Below are positions 10,668 to 24,100 of a stretch of 64,000 nucleotides of DNA, in pieces. The DNA comes from Thuidium tamariscinum. Its lineage: Eukaryota > Streptophyta > Bryopsida > Hypnales > Thuidiaceae. Location: the NCBI GenBank assembly GCA_947034885.2, contig OX344758.2, positions 7,814,501 through 7,878,500 on the forward strand, given 5' to 3'. Made by a program: the position numbers and the translations under genes. Position 1 is the first letter of the stretch; every line of letters starts with the position of its first letter. The notes below the pieces were generated by a model, which was given only the letters and a program-made list of their open reading frames with translations, was not told the origin of the DNA and ran no database searches.

Positions 10668-13600
10668 CTTGATTTTAATTCTATCCATTATTTTTCAAAA
10701 ATTTCAAAAAATCATTTTATATTTAAAATTCAACTTTGTCAATTTGTCATACATTTAGATTTAGATTTTTTGACTATGAAATGTAGTATATATAAAATAA
10801 TGATTTTTAATTGAGTTTTTTGTGGTATGTTTGTATAGTAGGTAGACATGTCTTTGTCAAAGGTCATTTAAAAATATATTTTTTTATGTCCTTGGTCATT
10901 GTTATTAGGATTGTCTATCTTAAAATCCCTTTGAAAGTCCTTAAAGTCCACAATATTATTCAGAAAGACCTTTATAGACATTCTACCCCCAAAGTCATAT
11001 TTTCACCTTTAAAGTAGTTTGGCAAGTCAAGACAAAAATGCAAAAATGACTCTAAGGTAAACAATAATTTGTAAAGAGCCCCTTTAAAATTGATTTACAA
11101 TTTTAGTTGGATGGAGGTCAACTTCGTAAAATAGTTTTTGGTGATTTTAAAAAAAAAAGATAAATGGAATTGGCATTTAATCTAAGTTGTTTCATAATTT
11201 TTGAACCTTCGTTTGATGGAATTAGTTATGAATTTTGAAGTTGGACTAAGAATATGTCATTAAAAGAACCTACCTTAGAATATGTTCATTGTTGGTACAT
11301 TGATGAATTCAATTGGTACATTGAAAGAAATGCTATAATCATACCCCCGATCATACCACCAGTGAACCTATTTTAGACTAAATAGGCATTTTTTGGACTC
11401 TCTACCTTAATTCCTAAATGAGGGGCTAATGACTATGAAACTCACTACTTCAAATCCTATGTGGAACATCTTTCAAGAAGAATTCAAAAGTAGTCACCGA
11501 GAGGTCATACTCCTCATCACGATCTTTCTTTTCTATTGAAAATTCTAGTGATGAATAATAGAAAAGAAAGTCGGAGATACAAGCAAGATTCTTTGTCATC
11601 CCATCGAATACTATACAATAGGGATAGTCAAACCTTCTTCAGCAAGCAAATTTCACAAAAGAAGGGAGAGGAAACAGGAGCCAATCCGATGCCATTTTGG
11701 ATGAAGAAGGTGTGATGCCCCGTTTCAGTGTTTTGACGAGGGAGATTCAAAAACTGCAAAATCAATTTACCTACACACAGTACGGAGCCAATCGGAGATG
11801 ACTTGAAACGCAGGCTATGTGCAACTTGTGACACTATAGCTGAGGTGAAACCTTAGAGCGCTATAGGAGTGAGACCAAGGAGCGGCAAGTAACAAGGAAT
11901 AGCTTGCAAAAACTTCCACGCACCCAAAATCCACCTTCGGAGTAGAATAATCAACGTCACGAAGGCTTCGCAGGAGATTAAAAATCTGCGTTCGGGAAGC
12001 TTCGACAAGTCGACAAAACCCCAACACGTCCCCATTCTTCAGATTTGGGGCGGTGTGGAAAGGTGTGACAACCCCTAATATTTGCAACAATGTTCCGAGA
12101 TGAATTCCTAAACAACCCTAGAAATCAACATTTTCCATTCCATAGGAATCATCTCCAAGAAAGAAACCCTCAAAAGCACTTGGGAGGAGGTCTTGCTACT
12201 ACACTAACGATGATAAATAGTACTGATTTGTGATCTTCCCTTTCCACACCAGAATCCAAGGATGAACAATTGCACTTTTGTCCTACGTGCAATAATTCTC
12301 CGTCCTGCATTGCACACGAAGTGTCTCCGGCAGATTCCCCGAGTTACTGTAGTTCACTTCCAGATTCCCCGAGTTCACGCCCAGATTCCCGTTTTTCAAG
12401 AGCGACGCTTCGTTTCACTCGAGAGCTAGCTCCAGAAAAAGCCGGATCGAAGCACTCCAAGCCAGGTACGTCGGTCATCACAAGCACTCAGTTAACAAAA
12501 TTTCAAAGCTAGCACATCCATCAACTAATTAATTATAAATGTGAGAGTCTTTGGATCAACATTTAATTACGTACATGACATGAGGATATTATATTAATTA
12601 ACTAAGAAGAGCGATCCAAATCCTAATAGGAGGATCGGAGTCGCTGCACTGCTTGTCCCCGAACTCGGAAGGTTTGCTCGATCTTGACCAAGGATGGGTT
12701 CAGTTTGCAGAAGCTCGAAAAGGCAGCTAGCTTGCCTCATCAGCTGCATGTTTGGAGCCGGGAGGATCAAATCTCAGAGAACAGCACTCTGCAAAGCAAG
12801 CTTGGGATTGAGCCTTAGCTTTGCAAGTCATGGACAGCCCACCCAAATCTAGCTCAAATTCCTCCAAATTTTTTTCTCGGAGAATGATTATTCACCTGCT
12901 GAAGATCGAGAATCGAAGAAACGGCACTTGCAATTAATTAATCCTCTGAGAAATTAGGGCCCCTGCATCTCGTACTGACAGGAAGCAATCGAATTGAATT
13001 TCTGCAAGTTAGATGAATGAATCATGTGTACAAACTCGATCGATCATTCACTCACTTAATTCAAAGGGCTTGAATGAATCGATGGCCGTCTTCTTCACAA
13101 TAAAGATGATAATCAGTTATACACCAGCTAATATAAGGTAACTTCTTTATCGATTCCCAACTCTTACTCCACCGAGCTGTACTGTACTGTACTACTCGAT
13201 CCTGCAGTCCTATTTCACCGAGGATTTGCAGATGTACTGTCTGTATAATGATTTGGTGCATTTCGTGTATGATCTATGGGACCATGCCAAATATGACTAC
13301 AGACCGTTAATTTCCGCAATCCAACAAATTAGATTGGATTCTCTCTCTCTACTGTATATATACATAAGTATATGATCGGCCACACTGTCCCACATGCACA
13401 GAAACCAGTACACAAAGTAGTGGAAAATAATATACTATCCATTAAGCTAGTACTATACTAGTATACTTTAGATTGTTGCAACTGAACTTTAGATATAGAG
13501 CAGTTGAAAGCGTAGTCTAGAAGATTGGTGATAGCATTATCTGGTGTAAGATCGAGATCGAGGCCCTCTTCCTCGCACTTTAATTTCTTTTAGAATTTCT

Positions 13601-14294
13601 TGTTCCTTTGCTCTCTCTTTCTAGCTCTTTCCTTAATTCTTTTTTCTCTTGTCCAGGCTAGCTCCTTGGCTTGGCCTGGCTGTTGTTCTTCTTGTTCTTT
13701 TAATGATTGCAATGAGTTTAATTCCATCGGTCCCCCCAAATTAACAAAAAAACGTAGTCGTCGTCTATCGCGCAACGGAAGCCTAAAGTTGACCAGATCG
13801 GACATGAGATCGATGCTTGGAGTACTTCGAGGTACGTCGTAGCTACGAAAACTAACGACAGTCTTGTGGAATCGGCCAAAGCTGTGCCAAATCTTCAGGA
13901 AGGTCTGGTTTCAGGACAAAAACTAACTACTAGGATAGGTGTATCTAAAATGATTTGGTTTTCGAGCCCCCCCCCCTTTTCAGGAAAGTCAGTCTCGCCA
14001 TTTTAACAAAATGGAATTGACGTCTTACTGATCAGTCTTGACTGTCTAATTCAATTCAGAGTCGATTCAAATTAGGAGCGTGTTCAATTTAGTTGACTTG
14101 AAATCTAGCCTGTAGTAGTCCATGGCCATAGATGTAGGAGGTGGAAGTCTCGTATTCCTAGCAAATTGTTTTTTTAATTTTACAGTACTCCCGAAAATTT
14201 CAGTAGTACTGTGGAAAACGCTACATAAATTGGTCGGTCTTTCTTGCAATGATCCACTAGGAACTACTATAGTCTTCAAGCCTCCTAAACATGA
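10668..14294. other. Intergenic region, AT-rich then mixed composition
   Basis: 10.7-11.6 kb is AT-rich and carries a diverged AGGTAG-family copy at 11055-11275. From about 11.6 to 13.9 kb the sequence is richer in GC. It includes three spaced copies of CAGATTCCCCGAGTT-like sequence at 12331-12391 and a TATATATA box at about 13354-13361 after a CT-rich run. No reading frame resembles a known protein. An unannotated non-coding transcript is possible but not demonstrable from sequence alone. Confidence 0.45.
11055..11275. mobile_element. Miniature element, AGGTAG-family, diverged copy
   Basis: A shorter, diverged relative of the 6509 and 61788 elements. TA-AGGTAA at the left and CTACCT-TA at the right bracket an interior with the family landmarks GGAATTGGCATTTAATCTAAG and AATTAGTTATGAATTTTGAAG-like sequence. 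It is too degenerate for a firm boundary call. Confidence 0.45.
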
Positions 14295-14302
14295 ATGTGA
14301 AG

Positions 14303-14819
14303 CCCGGGTATGCAACTCCCATATTATAAGGCCTTGATTATAATCACTTTTAATGCATTTTAATCTATTCTCAAAGTATATAATTTGTTCTAATGTAGGA
14401 AATTCTTGTAGCCCTTTTAACAAGGAATCCAAAAATGTAATTATATATGTAAAATGAATATTTTTGAGGGCAATAATAGCATTAAAAACCTACTTATATG
14501 AGTTTTTTTAATACATGTATCATAGGCCAAGCTACCCAAATTTGGGGGCTTTTTAATAAAAATTTAATTTTAATTGGAGAAAACTTTTTGTATGGATTTT
14601 AAAAAACTATACATAGGTGTTTTAATTCTTCATATATATTGTGAATTTTTTTTCTAGAATGTATGTAATGCAACATTTTTTACATATAATTTTCTTTTAA
14701 TTTGGCCTTCACCTAACTTTTTGGTCTTTTTAATTTCATATAATTTTAACAAAAGCCATCCTCTAAGCTATTTTAATGCCGATGACCCCTGTATATAATA
14801 CAAGAGTTGCGTACCCGGG
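14303..14819 (+). mobile_element. hAT-type miniature element, copy A
   Basis: A 517-bp element with terminal inverted repeats CCCGGGTATGCAACTC and GAGTTGCGTACCCGGG (15 of 16 match). It is flanked by a perfect 8-bp target-site duplication ATGTGAAG (14295-14302 and 14820-14827). An 8-bp duplication is the hallmark of the hAT superfamily, although a CCCGGG terminus is not the usual hAT CAGGG. The interior is AT-rich and non-coding. A nearly identical copy lies in opposite orientation at 15489-16005. Confidence 0.9.
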
Positions 14820-14827
14820 ATGTGAAG

Positions 14828-15424
14828 TGACCAATTATTTTAAAACTAGCTAACTTCAATGTATTATTTGGTAGTCACATTTCTTTACATCAATAGAAAA
14901 TGTTATATCTTGGAATGGCCAAATTCATGTGCAATGCCTTCTGTGGCATCATTTTGCAGTACATTACGATTTTACATGTGCCAATTTTACATTGTCACGT
15001 GCATTTCCTCTCCTTTTGGTCTAGCTTTCTATGAATTTCCTTTTGTGGATGCCACTATAGACAATATGGCAAATTTTGTTGAAATGGCAGTATTCCAAAT
15101 GCCATTTTTCAAATTGCACAATCTAAATTGAAAATTGGTATCTAAGATAGGTATAGATTTTCAGACATCTAGGGTACATGAAGATTTTTAAAATCTATGA
15201 CAAATTTAGATTTCAAACCACATGTTTGAAAAATCATAGACAGGTATAGATTTTAGATATCTACAATGTATAAAGATTTCAAAAATCTATCATTGGTGTA
15301 GATTTCAGACTGTGTGGTTTGAACTGTCAAAAGTGTCAAACTAATGGAATATCGCCATTTTAACGAAATTCGCCATCAATGGAATTCAAAGTAATAGACT
15401 TTCTTAATTGCTCTGAGAATGGAT
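14828..15424. other. Spacer between inverted hAT-type copies
   Basis: AT-rich, no gene. It contains short repeated AGGTATAGATTTTAGA-like segments around 15150-15310 and a small inverted repeat of TTTCAAACCACA and TGTGGTTTGAA. Confidence 0.5.
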
Positions 15425-16676
15425 GGGTCGTTGCAAGAAACACTTACCGGTTTTGGCTCAAAGTGGCTCAAAATCAATGAGTCTTGTGCCCGGGTACGCA
15501 ACTCTTGTATTATATACAGGGGTCATCGGCATTAAAATAGCTTAGAGGATGGCTTTTGTTAAAATTATATGAAATTAAAAAGACCAAAAAGTTAGGTGAA
15601 GGCCAAATTAAAAGAAAATTATATGTAAAAAATGTTGCATTACATACATTCTAGAAAAAAAATTCACAATATATATGAAGAATTAAAACACCTATGTATA
15701 GTTTTTTAAAATCCATACAAAAAGTTTTCTCCAATTAAAATTAAATTTTTATTAAAAAGCCCCCAAATTTGGGTAGCTTGGCCTATGATACATGTATTAA
15801 AAAAACTCATATAAGTAGGTTTTTAATGCTATTATTGCCCTCAAAAATATTCATTTTACATATATAATTACATTTTTGGATTCCTTGTTAAAAGGGCTAC
15901 AAGAATTTCCTACATTAGAACAAATTATATACTTTGAGAATAGATTAAAATGCATTAAAAGTGATTATAATCAAGGCCTTATAATATGGGAGTTGCATAC
16001 TCGGGGTCCTGTGAGTCCTATGACCCTTTGAAGTAAATTTTTTTAAATTGAAAAAAATATGGATAATTTGAAGGGCAATGAGAATATTATGTTTCTTGAA
16101 ATTCAGACCTAAGAAATTTTTTCTCTAAATGTTATAGACAATGGAAAATACAATGAAAATAGCTCTTTTTTCACTAATTTGGTAAAAATAGTAAAAAAAT
16201 TCAAAAAATGAAAATGAAAAATCTATATTTTATTCAAGTAAAGGTATTTCTTTTCCAACAAATTTCATCTTTGGAAAAAATAAATTCTATTCTCTACACT
16301 TGCGCAAAGTCAGCCACTTTGACGACATGTGGAAGTTGGACAGTTTAATATTTTCAAAAATTCTTTTTGGGGATTGTATAACTATACTATAGATCTAAGC
16401 ATGCCAATTTTCAGCTCAAAATTTGCAATTTTGGGTCAAAAATAGGACTAAAACCCCCCAAAATGGCCAAGGTAGACAGCCAATCGGGAGCAGTTTAAAA
16501 ATAGTAAACTAATTTTTAAAAAATTTAAAAAATTACACAACATATAAAACTCTTGTGTGCGCCTTCATTCCAAATTTCAAGTTGATACGGCAAACGATGC
16601 AAAAGTTATGAGCAAAAAACTACCTATTGGAGGTCAAGGGGACAAAAAATAGGACAAGTGTTTCTTGCAATCACCC
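15425..16676. mobile_element. Larger element of the GGGTGATTGCAAG family with nested hAT-type copy
   Basis: The left end GGGTCGTTGCAAGAAACACT is mirrored at the right end by AGTGTTTCTTGCAATCACCC. The span is about 1.25 kb, of which 517 bp is the nested hAT-type copy at 15489-16005. Without that insertion it is about 0.73 kb, matching the 9360-10078 element in length. The two also share interior landmarks near the right end. No transposase frame is visible. Confidence 0.55.
15489..16005 (-). mobile_element. hAT-type miniature element, copy B (inverted)
   Basis: 517 bp, same length as copy A and, read on the opposite strand, identical by eye except for one base in a terminal repeat (CCCGAGTATG instead of CCCGGGTATG). 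It is flanked by an 8-bp duplication GTCTTGTG / GTCCTGTG with one mismatch. It has inserted into the older element at 15425-16676. The near-identity implies recent movement or gene conversion between the copies. Confidence 0.9.
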
Positions 16677-18158
16677 AAATTCGAAAGTCCAACAATATTT
16701 ATTTTAAAGTATTTTCCTACATTCTCAATAAAATCCTTCAACACAAATGATTCCATATTCAAAGTCGATAGTCCAAAAAATCTTGACAAATAGCGGTCTT
16801 GAAATTCTTTCCAATGTGTAGAGTGGTGCCACTAGGACATGTGCCACTTGTCTCCTTTACCGAGCCGACAATTCCAAAGTTACCACTTCTTCCCCAATCA
16901 TATCTCTTTTGCCCCATTAGCATCTTTCAATGGATTTCCTTCTTTTAGGGACCCCTTTTGTGGCATTGGAGAGGAATATCGCCATTTCACTAAACCTCAC
17001 CATAGTATCACCGTAGTATCACCATAGTATCATCAGTCCTTGACACTTTCCCCGATCGTGTGCATCCCAGATTCTGGACCAGGGGGGAAGTACGGCAACG
17101 AAGTGGATTAGAGATATTTCTTGTCACGGTGTCGTCTGCGCTTGGTTTCCTCCTGGTCCTCGGTGGCTTTGGAGAGTCCTAGCCCTCCCTTTTGGCATCC
17201 CTTTGCCTCTACAATACTTCCGGGTTTCAATCAATCTCTACAATACTTCCCCCCTGGTCAAGAATCTTCTACGGCATCATCTTCCAATTCGTGACTGTGC
17301 GTTTCGGTTCTGCTAGTGGTGCTGTTATTTCGGAGAATCTTTCACCTTCTGTATGACCGACTTGCTTGCTTGGCCTGTAGAATACACAGTACCTCCCCCC
17401 TGGTCAAGAATCTTGTACTCGCCCTTCGTCGGAGATTCACAGACTTATCATGATCAGGTGTTCTCGATTCCGCTTAACTGAATTAACCCTTGGAGATGAT
17501 CGAGTAACAACATGGATAAGTACTTCCCCCCTGGTCGTGGATGTGGTACTAACCCTGGGAGGCGGATTAGGAACAGAATTCAGGTGTTCGCGACTGCGCT
17601 TCGCTTCCTAATTATGGTCGGACTTCCCGTAATGATTGGGTCACAAGTCGTTGCTGCGAATGGAATGAAATTCTTGTCTTGACACGAGCACTTGGTGGGA
17701 TTCCATCGCATGACGTAAAGCGGAGCCGACTCGATCCATGACAGGTGCAATTGGAGACAAGCTTTACTGCAGGCACAATACTTCCTGTCATGTACATGGG
17801 TTCTGTGAAATGTACCTCACAACCAATACTGGGCCCAGGTGTCGTCGTAGGGTCATCCAAAGTGCAGTTGAATTTGCGAATTAAAGTCGTTGCAAATGGA
17901 TTTACCAGTTGGAGTTCTTTAATGTGAAAAGTAGAGAGTGACTCCCCAACTTGCTAGCTGGGGAATCGAACAAGCTCGTACGGTACTTAAAGACCCTGCA
18001 TGTTAGCAGCTAAAGCTCTACTGTACGTCAGGGTGGGTTTAAGTCTTCGGACGGGCTTTTCCTCAGAGGATTGGGCAGGCCACTCCTTCAGAGTTTGATC
18101 GAGGCTGCATTTTGTAGCAGTCATTCAGAACTGCTGAGTGATCGAGTGACGACGTACA
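16677..18158. other. Upstream region of the P5-type ATPase gene
   Basis: No coding gene seen. GC content rises from about 17 kb. It contains a triplicated 11-bp unit (CATAGTATCAC-like) at 17001-17033 and four copies of a TACTTCCCCCCTGGTC motif, listed separately. The last few hundred bases are the likely promoter and 5' leader of the ATPase gene. Confidence 0.5.
17076..17540. promoter_or_regulatory. Four copies of a CTTCCCCCCTGGTC motif
   Basis: TACTTCCCCCCTGGTC occurs at about 17245-17260 and 17521-17536, and as TACCTCCCCCCTGGTC at about 17390-17405. It also occurs in reverse complement (GACCAGGGGGGAAGTA) at about 17077-17092. The 17245 and 17390 copies also share AAGAATCTT after the motif. 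The spacing is about 130-170 bp. A repeated GC-rich motif in the few hundred bases before a gene suggests regulatory sites, but a decayed repeat is equally possible. Confidence 0.4.
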
Positions 18159-21100
18159 ATGGGTGGGTACCCGACGGGACCCCCGACTTGCGGGGGTCCG
18201 AAAGATCCCCACTGCAAAGTATGGATCACCTCGATGTCGCAGACAGCGCCTCTGGTGGTGTTCAGTTGTTGGATTTTCGTCTTCGTTGTCATCGTCGCTT
18301 TTCAATTGTACAGGGCCGCGTACTTGAGGAAGCATTCGTACCCTCCTGTTGTCAAAGGTGGCCCTGATGGCGAGAATCGGGGTGAGAAAACGGCACGGAG
18401 TGCAGCAACCACCCCGAATGGAAAAAACAGTGCAGCTGCAACGCAATCGGTGGTTGAAGTGGCAGAGTCTGAAGTTCCACTCTTGCGGTTCACAGGCTAT
18501 CGGACCGTGCTGGCAGGAGAGTTTTGCTGGTGGCTGTTGATCCTCATCTCTTTACATTGGATAGCCATTTATGTTCTGGTCCTGATAGATGCGTACTGGA
18601 AATGTCAAATGACAAGCATTGACAACACTTGCTTTTATGGAACCTACTTCGTCTTTGGCAATTATCCGCGAAATGCCATGGTGAGTCAATCAAGTACCAT
18701 CCCTGCACCGAATTGATTGATTTGATCAAGCTGATGTCAGGACCGATGTGCGTACATCCAAATGGGGGTTAAATACAGAGTTTGACGTAATTAAATTGAA
18801 GTAGCCTTAACAATGATCGATCCCCATTGTCGAGGGGAGGTCTTTCTACGATTGATCGCACTCATGGAGCCCTCCTAATGAATACCAGTGATTAGTTTTA
18901 CAGAATCAAACTAATTTCACATACTGATTTCTTTGGTAATAAGCTAAGTCTCTCTTCACTCTGTGCTGCACTAAGCTGACGTAGTTTTAAAAGAAATTGA
19001 ACATTCGATCTAAGCACGTCAAGATTTCTCTCTCACTCACTCACTCGCTCGCTCACTCAGGTGTTTTTCGTAATATGGTGGATCATGTTGTTTTGGTTCA
19101 CGGCGTTGGTGGTGATCAAACGAGAGTTGCACAACTGGTTCCGAATTCCCTGTGAGCTGTCTCGTGCACATGTGGTGCACGTTTGGGCACAGGATCAACA
19201 GGAGGTTCTCTCCGTCAATGCCTCACCTGTTGTCCTCCTTGTACGCAAACTCAAGGTTCGTCTCAGTCGACCCTAAATGCACTCAATTTGATTGCAATGC
19301 AGCTAGCACCAGTTTGCATCACGGCATTGCTTCCAAGGAATCGAATTTTTCATGCCAATGTTTCGAAATGAAAGAGCATGTTAATTGAATGAGATTTTTT
19401 CTTGGCTGCAACAATGGCAGGATTATTACAGCACGTTTCTACCTGACCGCAAGGGTCACGCAGAAACTATAGAGGTGAAAAAAACGGAGCTGGGCACAGC
19501 CTACATTCTGTTCCAAGGGCAGCGTTATCTGATTGCTAAGGATGGATCTCTGCACTTGGCAAGGTTTGGAGTGGGTCAGACATATGCAGATTTCTTCAAG
19601 GTACGTGTATTCTTGGCTAGCAACTCTGCTGCAAGCAATTCACTCTGCATTCGCAGATACGCACGAATCAGGAGCCGAATTCTCTTCAGATCAAGTTTTT
19701 CTCTCTCAATGTATGAAGTTCTAGTGCAATTTCGGAGTGGGAGGTTGTAGACCACTGTAGTTGACAGGAGAGCTGGCCACCCATTTCCATTCAAGCCCAG
19801 TGGCCAGAGACATTTAAATAATTCATGCTTACATCTAACTTGCTGATTTCAGCCTATTAGTTCTTTTTGGAAACCGGGGCCAGTTTGGGAGAAGAGATCA
19901 AGTCCTCTACTGTTTTATCATACTTTGAATACATGTGGAGTGATTGTGGACTTGTCTGGTGCAGTTGTCAGAGGGGCTCACCAGTCAGGAAGCGGAGGCG
20001 AGGTACGACCAATTGGGACCCAATGAAGTGCCATTCAAGCCAGAGAGCTTGTGGGTATCCATTGCCGAGGAGATGTTCACATTCTTCAAGGTGTATCAGT
20101 TTCTCGTCTACGCCGTCTGGCTGTGGTTCTCCTACTTGTTCGTTGGCGGCGTTCTTCTCTCCGTTGTGCTTATTGCTGCAGCCATCACTATCATCAATCG
20201 TCGCCGAGCTCAGTTTGCTATTGCGAAGGTGACCAATTTGAATTAGTGAATCATGCATACATACTCTGTATGTGACTGAGCTGACAATTTCATAACGATC
20301 TGCCATGGTCATAGTTGGACTGATATTTTTTCTTGAACGCATTCCTGCAGCTGACAGAGTATGAAAGCCTAGTGGAAGTCAAGCGAGACGGCACTTGGAG
20401 AAATGTGGATTACCGCAATCTGGTCCCTGGAGATGTCGTCAAAATCCAGAGCGATTGGAAGCTACCCTGTGATCTTCTCATTTTACAAGGTGCCATGCAT
20501 GCTTTTTGTGTGTCCCGGGCTTAGGGTTTTAGGGTTTAGGGTCCAGGTTTAGGTACCAACCATTCTTGTTGTATCAACTGATGACACTTCCTCTTCAAAG
20601 AAACGCAGTTTTAAGTAGGTTAGCGATTTTCCGATTGCTGAAGATGAGATGCATAGGACAGACACAGATGCATTGGAACAATCGTACTAAACTTTGCCAT
20701 TTCAACTGAGATTTCCCATTTTAATGTGAACTTCCTTTGAAGTAGTTCTCGACTGCCATATGATGGGCAATGTTGTCTAATTTGAGCTTATCTTGTACGC
20801 ACAGGAGTGTGTGTTTGCAATGAGAGCAACCTCACAGGGGAAGCAATGCCCGAGCAGAAGTACAAAGCCGGTGACGATGACGTGGTGTATGACGCGGACG
20901 GGCACAAGGGGGCGCGGCACACGTTGTTTTCGGGCACGCAAGTGTTGCAGGCAGGGGGTGGAAGCGGCAGCTCTACGGATGTAGTGGCCGTTGTCACAGC
21001 CACAGGTACCCGATTGTGCTCTTCCACTGCGGTTGGGTTTTGGTAGACCTGGCTACTGCAGTTGTCACGTGATGGTGTGGACGATAGTTTCAGAGCTCTT

Positions 21101-24100
21101 TGAATACTTCGACATTGATTTGCTACTGTTTGGTTTTTTTGTCAAATTTTTTGTGCATGCGTTTGAAACTAAAATCTGCACCTCTAGTTGACTTCTAGCT
21201 TTCAGAGGATGAATCTCTTGTGCTTCTCATTTGGCAATCGGAAAATTGCCACTTTAATGGATAGTTCCTTATTTTTTTATTTTCTTTCTTGCTAGGAATG
21301 AGCACATCCAAAGGGAGGTTGCTGTCCAGCATCCTCTTTCCCGAGAAATTGGTGTTCAAGTACGATGAAGAGCTCCCCATCGTTGTGGGAATGCTGTTGA
21401 TTTTTGCGCTTATTTTATTCGCGATAGCTCTTTACTTCCAGGTCTGTGAGTACGAACTGCAGCTTAGCTTTCCTTTGAATGGCCATTTCAAAATAAAGAA
21501 CTCATTTCCGTAATCCATCAATCCGCTTTTAATTGATCTTCTCGCTCATTGTTTTAGTTGAGCTTTTCTATGTAACGAGGGCTGTTTCTCTCCAGACTCG
21601 AACCGGGCAAAAAAGCATCTGGGTTACGAAATGGGGCTACTGCATTAACCTCATCAGCCAGGTCTTGTCGCCGTTGCTTCCAGTGGCCCTCGAAATTGGG
21701 CAAATCTATGCAGATGTGCGCCTCAAGGTGCGATTAGGGCATTACCTGCATTGCATCTAAGTTTAGTATCGATCGAGGTGAATTGGTCGATAAGATATTG
21801 TCCCCTAACGGACCACGAAGCCTAATCGAATTTCGTTTTTTTGAGTAGGTCAAACTTACAGAGATATATCAATTGAATGTTTTCTTGATTATATGTAGCA
21901 ATGTTCTTCTCTGATTTTAGTGATTAAAGATGTGCCACATCTGAATTGCTTTTTTACCAAATGATCGAATTGGTCATTTCAGATCCATGAATCCTTGTTC
22001 TGTTTAGGGTTAACCTCATGTTTTTTTCTTCTTCTCTGGCTTTTCCTCAGAACCGTGGTATATTCTGCCTCAATACGAGGAGAATAGCGATTGCTGGGAA
22101 GATACGAGTGTTCTGCTTCGATAAAACCGGCACCCTCACCAACAATGGCTTGGATTTTGTTGGAGTGAAAGGGGTCGAAAACACCACGCACGACGGACTC
22201 CAGTTTCGTTCTACGGAGTACCCTTGGAAACACGATCTCATCGACGATGTGATTCTGCGAGGCTTTGCGACCTGTCATGCTGTGACGAAATTTGGTACTC
22301 AGTTTTTGGGGAATGAAGTTGAGGTAAAATGTCGAAACCATGGGAGATCTTTTTTGGCTACGGCATTCTGTATGCACTAAGGAAGAGGACACTAGACGTA
22401 CTTGCGAAAACTCCAAGCATATGAACCAGTATGCAGGATTGTGCTTTCATTGGGAGATCACTGGAGAGCTCACTGGAGAGGTCACTTTAGGAACGAGAGA
22501 CAAACTCTCTTGAGAGAAATTTTTTATCACCCTACATGATGATTTCTCTTTCAACCACTGAATGTGTGAGGTCGTAAGTCATTACCGTATAGAAGGGATA
22601 CAACCCTACTTTCATTCTGTGATTAGTGACCGTAGACATTTAGCCAAGTCCTGCTTACGCCACTTGCTAATAAGCATATGAACAGATGAGTTGCTAGCGA
22701 TTGATATCAGAGGTCGGTAAAGGATCATTTTTTCATAATTGTCAATATGTCATAGAGTTCGGATTGAAGCTTTGAACTCGGATGCCTAGGTTGAATTTCC
22801 ATCGTTTTGGATGACCAGGTGAAGATGTTTTCTTCCGTGGGCTGGGACCTAGCCGAGGAAGGCACTACTGAGCAGCAGTATCCCACTGTGTTCAACAAGA
22901 CCGGAGAAGTGTTGACCATTGTGAGGCGAAATGAGTTTGAGCACGCTCGTGCCACCATGAGTGTTGTTGTGCAAGACCACACTGGCGAACTTTATGTCTA
23001 CTGCAAGGTAATACTTAGTCACTATGTGCAGGCTGCAATTCAAGCTACTTTTTATACTACTTTCTGATTTGGGGTGCTTTTTCATTCCGATGCAGCTTGC
23101 TTCCTCGTTGAGCTCCCAATGTATAACTGCCCTGAGAATTTGTTGTCTTATTGTTGGGACGCGTAATTGAATATATGCAGGGTTCTTTTGAGAAGATTCA
23201 AGATCTGAGTACTCCTGCGAGTTTACCGCCGGACTACTTGCAGACCGCTAAGGCCTGCGCTCTTGACGGCTGTTACGTGCTGAGCCTCAGTTACAAGTAC
23301 ATTTCTGCACTCCGCGTACATGTGAATGACAAGAATTTGTAAAATAGCTACGTTTTTTTGGGAAAATTAGATTTTTCAGGATCTTTCGGGATGCATCAGA
23401 ATCTTTACCATAAATCATGACCTTCCCATGTGGAGGTCTTTCTCTGCCGAAGGTGGTGATTAGTGAATTTTTGATTTGGCACTTCCTTCTTAAGTACATA
23501 TGCAGAAACACTCCACCATTTTTAACTCTTTGATTTTTGGATTGAAAATTGTTGTTCGTGACAGGAGCTTAGGCAAGGGTGTGTCCCTGGATGCGGTGAA
23601 GGCGCTCTCCCGAGAGGATCTAGAAAGAGACCTGACTTTCATCTCCCTTCTTCTCTTTCGGAATGAGCTGAAACCAGACACTCGCGATGCAATTGAGCAT
23701 CTCCGTGAAGGCGAGGTATGTCAATGCAACTCTCACTACGCGGCAGACCTCTTTCTTGATTGTTTGTTTGCTCACAAGAAGAAAACTCCACGCACCCGGA
23801 TCTGTCCTAGAGACTTAGCTGCGTTACAATTTTGTCCGGGTTTATGTCAGACACTTCTACGGCCAGAGTTCAATGCGTCTAGGCTCTTTAGAGTTGGTAC
23901 TTCTAGTTTATGTATGATGTTTTATATGAATCATTCTAAGGCTGACGTGAATGCCCGAATATTGTGCATTTTGATGTCTTCAATTGACATTGTATTACTT
24001 TTGCTCTACCTCCAATGATATTCTCAGCGTAGATACTTCTGGTATACTTCAGTCCCTCAGAACATCATATGCTTACATTTTATTTCCGTGACATTCGTGA

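Noticed and set aside
12270..12512. 80-codon Ser/Pro-rich frame on the plus strand
   Set aside because: Generated partly by three repeats of CAGATTCCCCGAGTT. No family resemblance and no flanking splice or promoter signals that I could defend.
14067..14432. 121-codon open frame on the minus strand
   Set aside because: Runs across the left end of a hAT-type miniature element, so it cannot be an old conserved gene. Composition is non-coding.
18063..18446. 127-codon open frame antisense to ATPase exon 1
   Set aside because: Shadow of the GC-rich first exon. The sense frame has membrane segments and splices cleanly into the P5 ATPase.
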